DNA of 64,000 nt from Populus alba (lineage: Eukaryota > Streptophyta > Magnoliopsida > Malpighiales > Salicaceae): assembly GCF_005239225.2 (NCBI RefSeq), contig NC_133296.1:14322001-14386000 (forward strand), read 5' to 3'. Positions within the stretch are counted from its first letter, which is position 1; every line of letters begins with the position of its first letter. A model generated the notes under the pieces. The model ran no database searches. It was not told the DNA's origin and saw only the letters and a program-made list of their open reading frames with translations. Positions 1 through 11,242 of the stretch are shown one piece after another. The position numbers were made by a program, and so were the translations under genes.

Positions 1-1175
1 AAAACGACGATTCTACCTCGTTAGCCATTAACGGCCATCGAAACCTCCTTCATCATAATCCTCTCCCTCAGATCCACTAGAATCAACCATTCGTTGGTTG
101 GAAAATCTTGCCGGAAAATTTTCGCCGCTCCAAACTGTAACTGCGCGTGAGCCACATGCACCACCAGGGGTATTTTTGTAATTTTCAAGAAATTCAAGGG
201 TATTTCAGTCTTTTAAATATACAGTGGCACTCAGCTAAGTTTTTGAGATTCCTAACAGTTTTTATTTTATTTTTATACACATGTATTTGTAAATTTTCTT
301 GATGTTGTAAAACAAAAAAAACCAAAAAACAAGTATAAAAGGAATAATGACACGGGTCCAACACCCATCTTATAATGTTATTGTTCGTGGGTCCAAAGCC
401 CAATTCTCGAATATGGTTATACCTATTTCTCAACGATATCAGAATAATTTTTGTTTTATAAACGAATATTGTTTGTCGACAAGTCTCTTTTTACAGAAAA
501 TGACCGATGTCAAAAGTTTAAATACCAAATATGGATTATTTCCATAATTTTTGTGGTAACTCAGACGTACTTCTCCTTTTTAGGGTTAAACATCAATATT
601 TTAGACGAGTCACCTATTTTTAGGAACTGATGTCATCCATTTTTTTGACGCATCTCCTACGAATGTTGTTTTTCGACACGTCTCCTTTTACAGAAAAGGA
701 CCGATGTCAAGGGTATTTATACCAAATATGGATTATGTCCATTATTTCCTTTTGGTAACTCATACGTAAATCTTCTTTTTAGGGTTAACCATCGATATTT
801 TAGACGAGTCTTCTATTTTTAAGGATTGATATCATTTTTAAAGTGTCTTCTATTTTTAGGGACTCACTTTAACCATCTTTAAAAGAAACAAATTGCAAAT
901 AAGCTCAAAAGGTAATAGCATTTAAATCAAATATAAAAACACACAAGTAAGGGTAACCTTTCTTTTGAAAGAATGATTTAAGGGTGATGTCTACCTTCCT
1001 TTAATCATAACTAACCCAATACCCGAATCTCTGGGACCAGTGTATAATTTGGGATTTCTAGTTTCCTCATATTACTAGATGGCGACTCCAATAAAATCTT
1101 CATTTCCCCCAATAAAAAAAAACATTTGTTAAATAAATAAAAAGTGAAGCCGTCGCCCGACATCGTGTATCGACA
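1..1175 (+). mobile_element. 3' part of a Tat-type LTR (truncated by window edge)
   Basis: Matches, in the opposite orientation, the LTRs at 11243-13339 and 27478-29404 and, in the same orientation, 50548-51743. The right end is the family terminus GTGTATCGACA at 1165-1175. No internal retrotransposon sequence follows, so this is a solo or truncated LTR. It points the same way as the ankyrin gene 0.85 kb downstream. It keeps a TATA-like GTATAAAAGG at 333-342 that the full element's LTRs lack. The same tail stands in front of ankyrin copy C, so it predates the segmental duplication. Confidence 0.8.
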
Positions 1176-1194
1176 ATCGTGTATCATATTCATT

Positions 1195-1885
1195 AAACCA
1201 TGGATTTTCCCAACTGCACTCTGTATATGAGTTATAAATTCAAGTTAAGAATTTTCCTTTTGAATTGAATGTTTATTTCACATAGAATCTCATGCCATCG
1301 TGTATCATGTTCATGAAACCATGGATTCTCCCAACTGCACTCTGTATATGAGTTATAAATTCAAGTTAAGAATTTTCCTTTTTTTAAGCTAGGGGAGATA
1401 TTTTCCTCTTTTCCTTTTCCTTTTCCTTTTCTAGATGCTGCTTTAACCATAGCCAAGACTGGTCTCCCTATGTCTTGCTATGTCCTGGATTTCATAACAA
1501 ATGGGTGAAGTATTTGAGCAATCAAACTATCCATGCATATAAAACCAGAGTAAGTTCTATTTGAATTAGAGGTCTTGTTGTGTGATACGTAGATGTTTCA
1601 GGTTGCAAAATAATTTCTAGATGTCCTAGAAAACTAATAAAAATTGTTATTAAAATATGAATTCTCCCCTCTGCACCACAGTGTATATGAGTTATAACTT
1701 CAAGTCAAGAATTTCCCCAGGGACAATCTTTTTTTGAGTTAGCGGTCATATTTTCCTCTTTTCCTTTTCCTTTTCCTTTTCTAGATGCTGCTTTAACCAT
1801 AGGCAAGACTGCTCTCTTGTTCTTGCTATGTCCTGGATTCCCGAACGAATGGGTGAAGTAATTAATTGAGTAATCAAAGTATATA
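1195..1885 (+). repeat. Imperfect repeats upstream of ankyrin copy A
   Basis: A module occurs in full or in part three times, starting near 1195, 1314 and 1657. It opens with AACCATGGATTYTCCCAAC or a variant, continues with a stretch ending in TATGAGTTATAA, and the two longer copies contain a pyrimidine tract built of CCTTTT units and a shared TAGATGCTGCTTTAACCATA block. The same arrangement stands before copy C at 51750-52430. It lies between the LTR end and the start codon, so it could affect promoter strength, but no specific factor site is claimed. Confidence 0.7.
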
Positions 1886-1950
1886 TCCTTGCAAATATAA
1901 AAAAAGTAAGATTCACATTATTTCAGATTCCATTGACATGCAGTCTGGTC

Positions 1951-1958
1951 TATTTAAA
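1951..1958 (+). promoter_or_regulatory. TATA-like element of ankyrin copy A
   Basis: TATTTAAA lies 69 bases before the ATG at 2020 and is conserved at 52510-52517 before copy C. Spacing suits a short 5' leader. It is inferred from position and conservation only. Confidence 0.4.
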
Positions 1959-2019
1959 TTAGAAGTCCAGCTGTCTGATATGTATAGCTGATTCAACAAA
2001 CACTATATTTTCTTTTGCC

Positions 2020-5000
2020 ATGTCTAGCGTAGGCTACGAAGCAATAAACATTGATGAAAACTCGATTCCGAGAGATCACATGGCAAATGCAATGATAGAT
2101 AGTCAGTTGCATGAGTGTGTGAGGCAGGACAATACTGCGGCCTTTAAAAGCCGTGTCGAGCAACGTTTACCAGAGAAGCTAGTGACACCCTGCGGGAATA
2201 CATTACTTCACGTAGCTGTAAGCTATGTAAGTGACAATATTACATCTTATCTGGCTGAAACGTTTCCTTCTCTAATCACCATCCAAAACAGCCAGAAGGA
2301 CACAATCCTTCATCTTGCTGCCAGAGAAGGAAAGGCCAGTCATGCAATTAAATCTCTTGTGGAATCGAATCCGAACTTGATGAGGAAGACAAATACAAAG
2401 GGAAACACTCCTTTGCATGATGCAGTGATCACCGATAACAAAGAAGTTGCCATTTTCCTAGTTTCCAGAGATCCAGAAGTGGCCTATTACAGCAACAATA
2501 ATGGCAAGTCTCCTTTATATCTGGCTGTTGAGAATGGCAATAACAACGGGATACTTGATGATCTCTTGAATTTGGGAGCTTCGTTCCCTATAAGAAGTGA
2601 AGATGGCGATGCCCTACCAAAAGGAAGGTCACCTGTTCATGCTGCCATCGAGCAACGTAACAGAGGTGATCACAATGTCTATACTCAGTAGAAAATGATT
2701 TACATACAGACAGTTGTTGCAAACCTATCATCTTCATATTCATTTGAAACATTTTCTTTTGATTTTCAGATATTTTGGAGAAAATTGGAAAGGACAAGCC
2801 AGAGCTATTACGTCTCCCTGAAAAAGAGTTGGGAAATTCACTGCATTATGCATCATCCATAGGTTTTCTCGAAGGAGTTCGATTCCTATTAAAGAAGTTT
2901 CACGATGGTGCTTATGAAACAAACCTTGAAGGCAACTATCCTATCCATGTAGCATGCAAAAGGCACTCTGTTGATGTAGTGAAGGAATTTCTTGATATAT
3001 TCCCATATCCAAAAGAATTCCTCAATAAGAAAGGGCACAACATTCTTCATGTAGCGGCCAAATATGGAAATGGCAGTGTGGTTAGGTACATACTCAACCA
3101 GGACCAGAAGCTCGTCGCACCGCTGCTAAATGCGACAGATGAGGATGGAAATACACCTTTGCATTTGGCAGCACGTTATGGCCGATGCACGGCTACATTT
3201 CTTCTTGTGCGTGACAATCGCGTTCAACATTTCATTGTTAACAATGAAAATTGGACACCATATGAGTGGGCTGAAGATACTTCCAAAAGATTTGAAGAGA
3301 AATACATAAAAACAAATGAAATGGTATGCTACTAATTTGATCATCATTTATCGAGCTACAAAAGTCTTCATATTTTGGGAGTATTACTGATTTAATATTT
3401 TGGTATCTGGGCTTCCTCTTTGTTGCCAGCCTGCCGAGGAACGAAAGCCGATTGATTCAAAGAACAGTACCCCTGCGCACGAGATCAAGGTCTTTACGTT
3501 AAGATTATGATTAGTTTTTTATTATAGAAACAATATTTTTTTTTATATAAAATACTACCATAACAAAAAGAGAGGATGGATTAATAATAAAAAAAAAGAG
3601 CTTTTGCAAAAAAAAAAAAACATTGCTAATTTTTTTTTATCTTTATTGCAATAAAATCATGAAATTTTTTGCCCATATTTAATTTTAATTACTTTTAGTT
3701 TTTATGCAATGAAAACATTGCTAAATTTTTTTTCTTCAAGAAAATCATCAATCCATTATTATTTTATTTTTTAAATTAAAACTTATTTATAAGATTATGA
3801 TAGGTTGTTATTAAAAAAAAAAACAAAACAATTTTATAAAAACATTAGTAAAAAAAATGGAACGTATTAATAAGGAAAATGGTTTTTTAAAAAAAATATA
3901 GATACCTTTTTTTTTTCAATAATAGAATTTAAATTATTTAAGAAAATTAATTTTTATTGTCATGTAATTAAATAAAAAAATTAAAAGTATCTCGCAACAT
4001 GAAATAAAAATCTTCAATATATATATTATTTTAATCAAAACCATTTAATGTCAAATGACTTTTTTCAAACAAGAACCAGTTTCATTTGCTTAGATTGTTT
4101 GTCTAGCCATGGCACCCAGAGAGAGCACTGCATTTTAACATATAATATTATTATTATTTTTTGACAGGACAAAGAAGTTGATTCAAATAAGATGGATACA
4201 AAAGAGGCATCACCAAAGCACGAAATAAGGGTTGAGTATTTTCACGTGGTATTAATATTGCTTCTTCTTTTTTCCTTGCCATCCCTAATCTTTTAACAAA
4301 ACAATTGATTTAACTCGTAAACCATTATATTAAAAAATTCTAAACCATTGAGGAAGTGCCAAGAACTCATTAAACAATTAAGTTTTTTCCCCCGTGCTAT
4401 ATATGCAGGTGATGACATTATCGATCTTACTCGTCAATGCCCGCCCTAAGAAATCCCGAAAGAAGTTTTTCCATGTTACTGGACTACCCATGTCAAAAGC
4501 AAAAGAGGAAACAAAGAGCATGATAGGGAATCTTCTAGTGGTGGCAGTGCTTGTTGCTGGAGTAACCTTTGCGGGTGTTATACAATTGCCACAATTAAGG
4601 GATAACAATAACTCAAGTGATCGTCGTCATGAATCTAACAGCACTACTTATACTGCCTCCCATTACAGCACTTACGAGAATCTTCTGTATGGTTATTTGT
4701 TTCTCGATGTGGGGGCTTTATCTTCCTCTCTGCTGGCAGCTCTACTCCTTCTTTTGCCAAGCTTTATTACTCCCACATTTCAAATCTCTGCAGTTGGGCT
4801 CTCAAGTATCATGGTTGGTTTGGCTATTTTCATGATGTTCGGGGCAATGCTTTTTTCTCTGAGAATAGCATTAATAGGATCCCATCGTTGGTTGTTAACA
4901 ATCATCATTACAGGGGTGGCCTTTGTTTTTCCTTCGATTTTCCTGCTATTTGGCGACCCGGTTCTTCTACAAGTGCTCTTGCATTATAGCTGCTACTACT

Positions 5001-5098
5001 TATTTTTATTGTTTATCTACAGTTGCTGGTGGCTGCCTAATAAACTCTCTGATCTCAAGAGAAAGCTCTCTGATCACAAGAGAAAGCACAATCTTTAG
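2020..5098 (+). CDS. Ankyrin-repeat membrane protein with PGG-type domain (ITN1/ACD6-like), copy A
   Basis: Five exons fit: 2020-2665, 2770-3323, 3430-3489, 4168-4248 and 4409-5098, all with GT-AG borders and a continuous frame giving about 676 residues. Exons 1-2 hold roughly eight ankyrin repeats (residues ~55-440; motifs GNTLLHVAV, KDTILHLAAREG, GNTPLHDAV, GNTPLHLAARYG). Exons 3 and 4 are short charged linkers. Exon 5 holds the PGG-type segment around residue 485 (NLLVVAVLVAGVTFAGV) and about five hydrophobic helices (~488-507, 543-566, 580-602, 609-628, 637-655); the literal PGG is replaced by LPQ. Family members are plasma- or endomembrane proteins tied to defence or salt responses; this gene's role is inferred. 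The 82% larger third intron (3490-4167) is AT-rich. The start matches copy C. No break is seen. Confidence 0.9.
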
Positions 5099-5599
5099 TA
5101 AGATCAGAGGTCGGGATTTTGGGATCGATCACATCTTGTGTCTGGCTAGCGATTGTGGTAATAATTTGAACTTTGTAATAACTCTTGAGTTTCCAATTGA
5201 ATGTATGTGCACTTTTACTTCTTTTTATATATATATATTTTAAGCGTGCATTTACTAGACTCCTGTTGTTGTTGTTGGATTGAGTAAAAAATAAATAAAT
5301 CAAATAATCAAATTAAGATATGAATGTTAATTAAAGATATCAACAGCTTGGTTGGTCGGAACAGTACCGTCCCAAAATCATTGTTCTAACAAATCAACAA
5401 AATGTTTATTGCTGTTGATAAAATCAACAAACATCCATCCGTCCCGCTGCAGGATTTTTTCAAGGTAAAAGGACGAGCTTTTAAAAAAATGTTTTGTTCT
5501 AACAAATACAGCCAACACCACCCTCCATTCAACGGAAAGAGAACACAATATATAATGCAGATTGTGTCCCACGTTGTCATTTGATGATAAGTTTTTTTG

Positions 5600-6690
5600 T
5601 TGTTGTCTATAGGTATTCCATTTTAGAATTGCGTTATAAAACAGTATGTTATAAAAATTAAGATTTTTATTAAAATTAATTTTTTTTATATTTTTAAATT
5701 ATTTTTAATATTTTGATGTTAAAAATAATTTTTAAAAAATAAAAAATTATATATTATTTTAATATATTTTAACAAAAAAAAATTACCATACACTTAAACA
5801 ACTCTCTATTTTTTTAAAAAAAAAGAATTGTTTTTTTTTTTTACTATTGTTAACTTCTAGAAAGTATTTTTCATTCAAAATAAAAAAAAATTACTTTTAT
5901 GATAATTAAGTTAAATTTACATAAAAGTGTTTTTTATTTATCACAAAATATTTTTTATTGATAAATTTTTTTAATAACGAAACAACACAGAAAAAATTCT
6001 GTTGTTTGAACTAAATTGTTTCATTTATGGACGAAGGGCAACAATATTAAAGCTAGGATATCATTTGGTTCTGGAACTTGTATCGGTTCCATCTAATCTA
6101 AGACTTCTTTCACTTCATCCCTTGTAAAATCTTCATATAAGTGAGAACTCGTATCATTTGTGGCTCGCCATAAACATTCTCAATCACCTTAATTATCAAC
6201 TCGATCCTGCTACTTGAGAATAAAACACAACTCTGGATTTGTCTTTGGTGCTTATCAAACCAGGCTCCTTGTGATATTTCAACCATATTGTCCACCTTTC
6301 TGATCTAGTTTGTCCCCAAACCGTTGTTCATTATCAAGATTTCTAATTATTAATTTTGCAGATTTTCTTGTTATATTCTAATCACAACTCAGTGTAACTC
6401 TTTTAATCTAACCATTTCCTTCCTTATTCATATTAAATAATCCATATTTTAATCAAATAAAAAAAGTTAAAAAATAGAGATAAAAAGATATAAATAATGA
6501 TCATATCATTTAAGCTGCTTTAAAATTTTATAATAATAAAATATTTAAATTACGTTAATAAATTTTCAGTTGAGCCTTTTTTTGAGAACAAACTAAGAAA
6601 ATCAAGTGATATAGTTTATATTAGTACTTTAAAAAATTTAGTATAATTATAAATTTAATTAATTGAGTGGATAGGGTTTCTATTACAGGC
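5600..6690. other. Non-genic AT-rich 3' flank
   Basis: Homopolymer-rich DNA with no supportable ORF. It is shared with 56160-57240, and its last 350 bases recur again at 59240-59580. A roughly 70-base block near 6095-6160 is bounded by two copies of TATCATTTG, which fits its loss from the other copy by slippage between the repeats. Confidence 0.6.
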
Positions 6691-7084
6691 AAGGATGCGG
6701 CTGCTAGGTGAACATGGCTTGGCAAAGCATCAACTTTTATCATACGGTGCATGATTTGCAAGCTGATTCTTTTGTTGTTTTTTAATCCTTTCCTTCCTCT
6801 CTACTTTTCTCTCGGCAAAAAAAATCGATTTCTTGTTCATCAATTGATGATGTTAAAAAATCCAATATATTTAGAAAAAAGGTTTTTGAGTGTTTGGATA
6901 ATGAATAAATATCCCTTACACATCATTAATGAGGGATCAATATTTCTTACATAATATTTAATACTGATGAAAATATAATAGGTCCTTAGAAGACTTTTAT
7001 ATATTTAGGAGTGTAAAGAGATGAATATTCTTAACATTAACTTTTCATGTTAAAAATCGTAAGACTAAACAAAGAAAGCCTTAT
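6691..7084. repeat. Duplicated intergenic block (pairs with 58703-59100 and 62507-62890)
   Basis: Opens with AAGGATGCGGCTGCTAGGTG, and the following 400 bases recur at 62507-62890, with a more diverged copy from 58703. There is no coding potential. Confidence 0.75.
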
Positions 7085-7810
7085 AGCCCAACATGAGACT
7101 TATAATGATCTTTAAACCCATACCTACTTAGGCTTGACATGATGTTAAATCCACTAGCAATGGGTCTTGCAGCTTGCCAAACCCTCATCCGTTTAAGCTT
7201 AACATACAATTGAACCTAAAGACGTTGGGTATGATAATTTACCAAACCCATATGTAATTAATCGTAGCATATAGTTAAACCCATGGATATTGGGTCTGAT
7301 AGCTCACTAAATCTATGTTTGTTTAGGCTCAACACTGTGATTGAACCTAAGGTCGCATTAGGTTTTGGTAGTTTGACCAGAACTATATGTACTTGATCTT
7401 AACACGTAGTTGATCCCAATGATGTTGTATTTGGAAGCTTGCCCAACACAATTTTTTTTTTGGACTTAGCACATAATTAAGTCTAAAATATTGATGACCT
7501 TAGCTTGTCAGACTTATATATATGCTTGAGCCTAGTAGATAGTTAAACCCAAGGAGTTTAGGTCTACCAACTTGCTAGACCCATATTTTTTTTGGCTTAA
7601 GCTAAACTAATATCATTGAGTTTGATAGCTTGCTAGATCTTATATGTACTTGGGTTCAACATGTTGTTGAACCCTAGAATATTGGGTTCGACAGCTTGAT
7701 AGATCCACATCTGTTCGGGCTCAATATGTAGGTGAATTCAATGTGTTGGATCTAACAACTTGCATACCCATATATACTTGGGCTTAGTGCGTAGGTGATC
7801 TCAATGATGT
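7085..7810. repeat. Degenerate ~60-bp tandem array of palindromic units
   Basis: About a dozen diverged units alternate two phrases, one like GGGTTTGATAGCTTGCTAGACCC and one like GGGTTCAACATGTTG followed by TTGAACCC. Many phrases are imperfect inverted repeats. The array recurs at 62890-63610. It sits on the 3' side of a decayed gypsy gag (minus strand), so it may belong to that element. Confidence 0.75.
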
Positions 7811-8089
7811 TTATTTTCTTTTTTATGACATTTCAACTTTGACAGCTTAATGAAATTTACTTTGCAAATCATATTGTGTCCTTGATATATTCAAGTTGGG
7901 GAATTGATACTTTTTTTCTTGTCACTCTTTAAAGGATGACTTTTTCTTTCACCCTTTTGAAAAGCATTTAGTGTTGCATAATCATTCCTTTTACCTCTAG
8001 TAGGTGCATTTATGACAACGAAGTTAATTACCAAAGATTGTTTTCCCTGAACCTTTGAAGTGCTCTTTTCAAATCTATGACTTTCAAAC

Positions 8090-8700
8090 TTATTTTTTTT
8101 AGGCTCTTACATAGGTAATGATAAGGTTCCAGCTGTAGCAATATTAAGTCTTATGTTGTGTGTTTTGGTAGCTAATTCTTTAAAAGATTTTGGTTTTTAA
8201 TGCTTTATATAATGTAGCACAACCCCTAATGCATCCATTCAATGCATATATCTAGAGTAGAACTTTTGATGAGTTGATCTTTACAATTGAGGCTAAGATT
8301 TTTCCATTGATGAATGTAGTTAATTACATGCTCCTCTATTTATTAATATGCATTGATAAGTTCAATCATGCTAACCATATGATGAGTGTTGTAGAAACAT
8401 ATGTTTCGATTGCTCCCAACTATAAGTTAAAAAAGACTCCAAGTCAATGAATTGTATTGCATTTTATGCATGCATTGCATTTTAAGGAATTAATGAATTG
8501 TTTTACCATGAGATCACCATCAATTCTAGTATTGTTACAAGTCTGTATAAAGTGAGCCACATGTTGCCTTGGATTCTTTTTGCTATTTAATTATTGAAAC
8601 TTTAGTGGTTGATAGCTTAAAGGCATCCTTAACATGCCAATCATTTGTGTGTATGGCTTTGTATAAGAATATAAAGGTTAAACTGAAATTTCTATTTGGT
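8090..8700 (-). pseudogene. Decayed Ty3/gypsy gag
   Basis: Read on the minus strand in shifting frames, the translation shows gag landmarks in order: DGDLMVKQFINSLK, then VSMIELINAY, EEHVINYIHQWKNLSL, CKDQLI and LATKTHN. These match the common plant gypsy gag pattern (a Gly-Asp-Leu-Met entry, the VSM-EL motif, an INRWRSLSL-like block, then ELATRAHDMEL). Multiple stops and frameshifts are present. A second, partial copy begins near 63720 and runs off the window. No pol or LTRs were recognised nearby. Confidence 0.65.
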
Positions 8701-8869
8701 CTATGATGACCTTCTTGATGTGATTTTTTAGTTGATTTATGGTGAAGATATCATCAGTAATGCTGCAAATATTCTTTGTAAATCTAATTGTTAAATCTTT
8801 AGCAACATCTAGATGATCTTCTTGCACAACCTTGATAGCCAAAGTTGAAGAATCATCCAATAAATGTAA

Positions 8870-9850
8870 ATTCTTTGATTCTAAGTTGTTAAATTATCTT
8901 TTGTATTCAAAATATTCAGGTAATGTGACTATTCTAAAAGTTTTAATTTTCTTTATGCATATAAAAAGATCACTAACTTTTAAATTTATATTTCAGAAAC
9001 ATCATTTTAAGCCTAGAACTACAAGTTTAAAATTATATGGATAATTAATGTCTGAAGTTTAGATCGTTAACATCAAATTTAATATCTAACTTTAAAATTT
9101 TAAATTCTTGTAATTGAAGCAAGCCATAAAAAAAACTATAAACAAAATGTAAGGACATCTATAGAATTTCAATATAAGAAATTCAGAAAGCTCTCTCCAT
9201 ACAAGTCGTTTTCTTCTAATTATTGAAAAGGTAAACGCATGGTATATGGTGGTGAAGGAAAGTGAGCCTCACTTCACTTTTTTGATACCTTTATTTCTTA
9301 TGCATTGAGGAAGTTGGTCTCCTTTGTATATCCATGCATAAATTTACCCCCTGAAACAAATCTAGCTTCTCTTACTTAGATTTTTTCAGATTATCCACTG
9401 AAAAAAAAACCTCGTAAGAAAGTGATGAAAATTTAAACTTCACTCTAATTAAAAGGTTCAAATAATACAATTAACATTATTATATTTAAGAATATAAGAA
9501 ACAAAATTTAAGATTTATCTTTTTATTAATATACTTTACGTTGAAAAATAAAGATAAGAAATAAGATTTTTTATATTAAAAAATTAGATGGACCTTCCAC
9601 AAAAATTAAAAAAAACCTCATCATCTTTTATCTCAAAAGGCTTTCAAAATATAATCAAGTGAGATAGTGAGATATGATTATCCATAGGGAGACATCGTGA
9701 AAATGGTAGGCTGTAATGGGAACAAAACTGTAGAAACCTACTAAAAAAAACGCCAAGGCCCAACAAAACTCTAGGAATTGGAGACTTAAGATGGAATTAA
9801 AAAAAAAAATAGAGTGAATAGACTATATTATCCTTATTTGAAAATTAATG
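8870..9850. other. No feature recognised
   Basis: AT-rich DNA with no convincing ORF, RNA gene or repeat boundary. It may be leader sequence of the decayed element on its left, but nothing shows this. Confidence 0.4.
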
Positions 9851-10568
9851 TTTTGTAGGGGTAATCGTTTTCAGTTCGGTTTGGTTTTTATAAAAACATA
9901 ACCAAAAACGAATATTTTTTTATTTTTTTAAAAAAAACTAAAACCGAACCGAAACTAGATCAACCGATCGATTTCAATTTGTTCGGTTTTTTAGAACCAA
10001 AACCAATATCAAAATGGTTTGACTCGGTTTTTTTTGGGTTGGGCTCAGTTTTTTGCTAGTTTGGCTTGGGGTTTTTTCAGTTTAGGTTCGGTTTATTTTT
10101 TTAGTTTTTGGCTTATAAAACCGAATGAATGTTGCAAAAACTTGAGCTTTTATTTTTCAAACACAGGAGGTAACAGGAAAAAAAAAATGGCAGGGGATAA
10201 CAAATAATTTTTTGTAGGGGTAATCGTTTTCAGTTCGGTTTGGTTTTTATAAAAAAAATAACCAAAACGAATATTTTTTTATTTTTTAAAAAAAATTACT
10301 AAAACCGAACCGAAACTAGATCAAAACCGATCGATTTCAATTTGTTCGGTTTTTTTAGAACCAAAACCAATTCAAAATGGTTTGACTCGGTTTTTTTGGG
10401 TTGGCTCAGTTTTTTGCTAGTTTGGCTTGGGGTTTTTCAGTTTTAGGTTTCGGTTTATTTATTTTAGTTTTTGGCTTATAAAACCGAATGATGTTGCAAA
10501 ACTTGAGCTTTTATTTTTCAAACACAGGAGGTAACAGGAAAAAAATGCAGGGGATAACAAAATAATTT
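9851..10568 (+). repeat. 359-bp direct tandem duplication (two copies)
   Basis: Copy 1 is 9851-10209 and copy 2 is 10210-10568, both starting TTTTGTAGGGGTAATCG. Each contains several TTCGGTTTGG/AACCGAA motifs of the kind common near the ends of hAT-type elements. The copies differ mostly by one-base indels in homopolymers, so the duplication may be an assembly product rather than real. Confidence 0.8.
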
Positions 10569-11242
10569 TGCATAATAAACAAACTTTGTCTATTTCAAGA
10601 AAAAATTAAAAAAAAATAAAAATAAAAAATTAGCCGGGAATGATGGCTTGGGTTCTAGTATCAAAGCAACTTATGTTTTTGATCCTTGGCCTAGTGCGTG
10701 GGCGTTGGTATGCTATTCTCAGCATTGCTTTATTATTATTATTTTTTAAAATATATTTTATTAATTTTTGATTTAAATTTTAATTAATATTCTTTTTTTT
10801 TAATTGTTTTAGTTTATTTTTTAAAAAAATTAATTAATCTTGTTATTGTATTTATTTATAACGCTTCAAAGAGATTATTGTAATTTATCTTTAAATGTTT
10901 TTTTATAAAATTTATATAAATAAATTGAATTTATATGACATATTTATAGATTAATAATCATTTCTTAGCAAATAAAATTAACTTTTAATATAAAAAATTA
11001 AAAAAGATAGTAATGGTTAAAATAATTGCATGTGCATTTACGTTTACCGCACAAGATTAGTATGTCCCAAAGAAATAAGAAGATGATTCAGTAAAGGATT
11101 AAGCCACTGTTGGTAAAGGAGAATCGGCAGAAACTCTCGAGAAGGAGAAGGTAAGAGAACAATATAATCCATGGAAATTAATTTCTAATCATTATAGTCT
11201 GGTCTTTGGAGTTTGAATTGTTATGATTTGGTCCTTAATTTT
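10569..11242. other. Host sequence left of the Tat element; possible old exon
   Basis: Mostly AT-rich. At about 11080-11153 a charged stretch ends in GAGAAG followed by GTAAGAG, resembling an exon end with a strong plant 5' splice site, but the only sensible frame contains a stop. It joins 29405 onward at the pre-insertion site. Confidence 0.3.
11238..11242 (+). repeat. Target-site duplication ATTTT (left)
   Basis: Identical to 29405-29409, immediately outside both LTR termini. It fits the 5-base duplication made by gypsy integrases. Confidence 0.9.

Larger units (their letters stand above)
1..6520 (+). repeat. Segmental duplication, unit A (pairs with 50548-57240)
   Basis: From the first base, this stretch aligns almost continuously with 50548-57240: LTR tail, promoter repeats, all five exons and introns, and the 3' flank. 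Differences are scattered substitutions and small indels, including about 70 bases near 6095-6160 missing from the other copy and about 200 bases near 56590-56810 missing from this one. Related flanking sequence continues beyond 6520, but its counterpart is interrupted by later insertions. Confidence 0.88.

Noticed and set aside
347..547. 66-residue ORF conserved at 50893-51093
   Set aside because: It lies in the LTR tail and is conserved only because the two regions are recent duplicates; the LTRs of the full element do not keep the frame.
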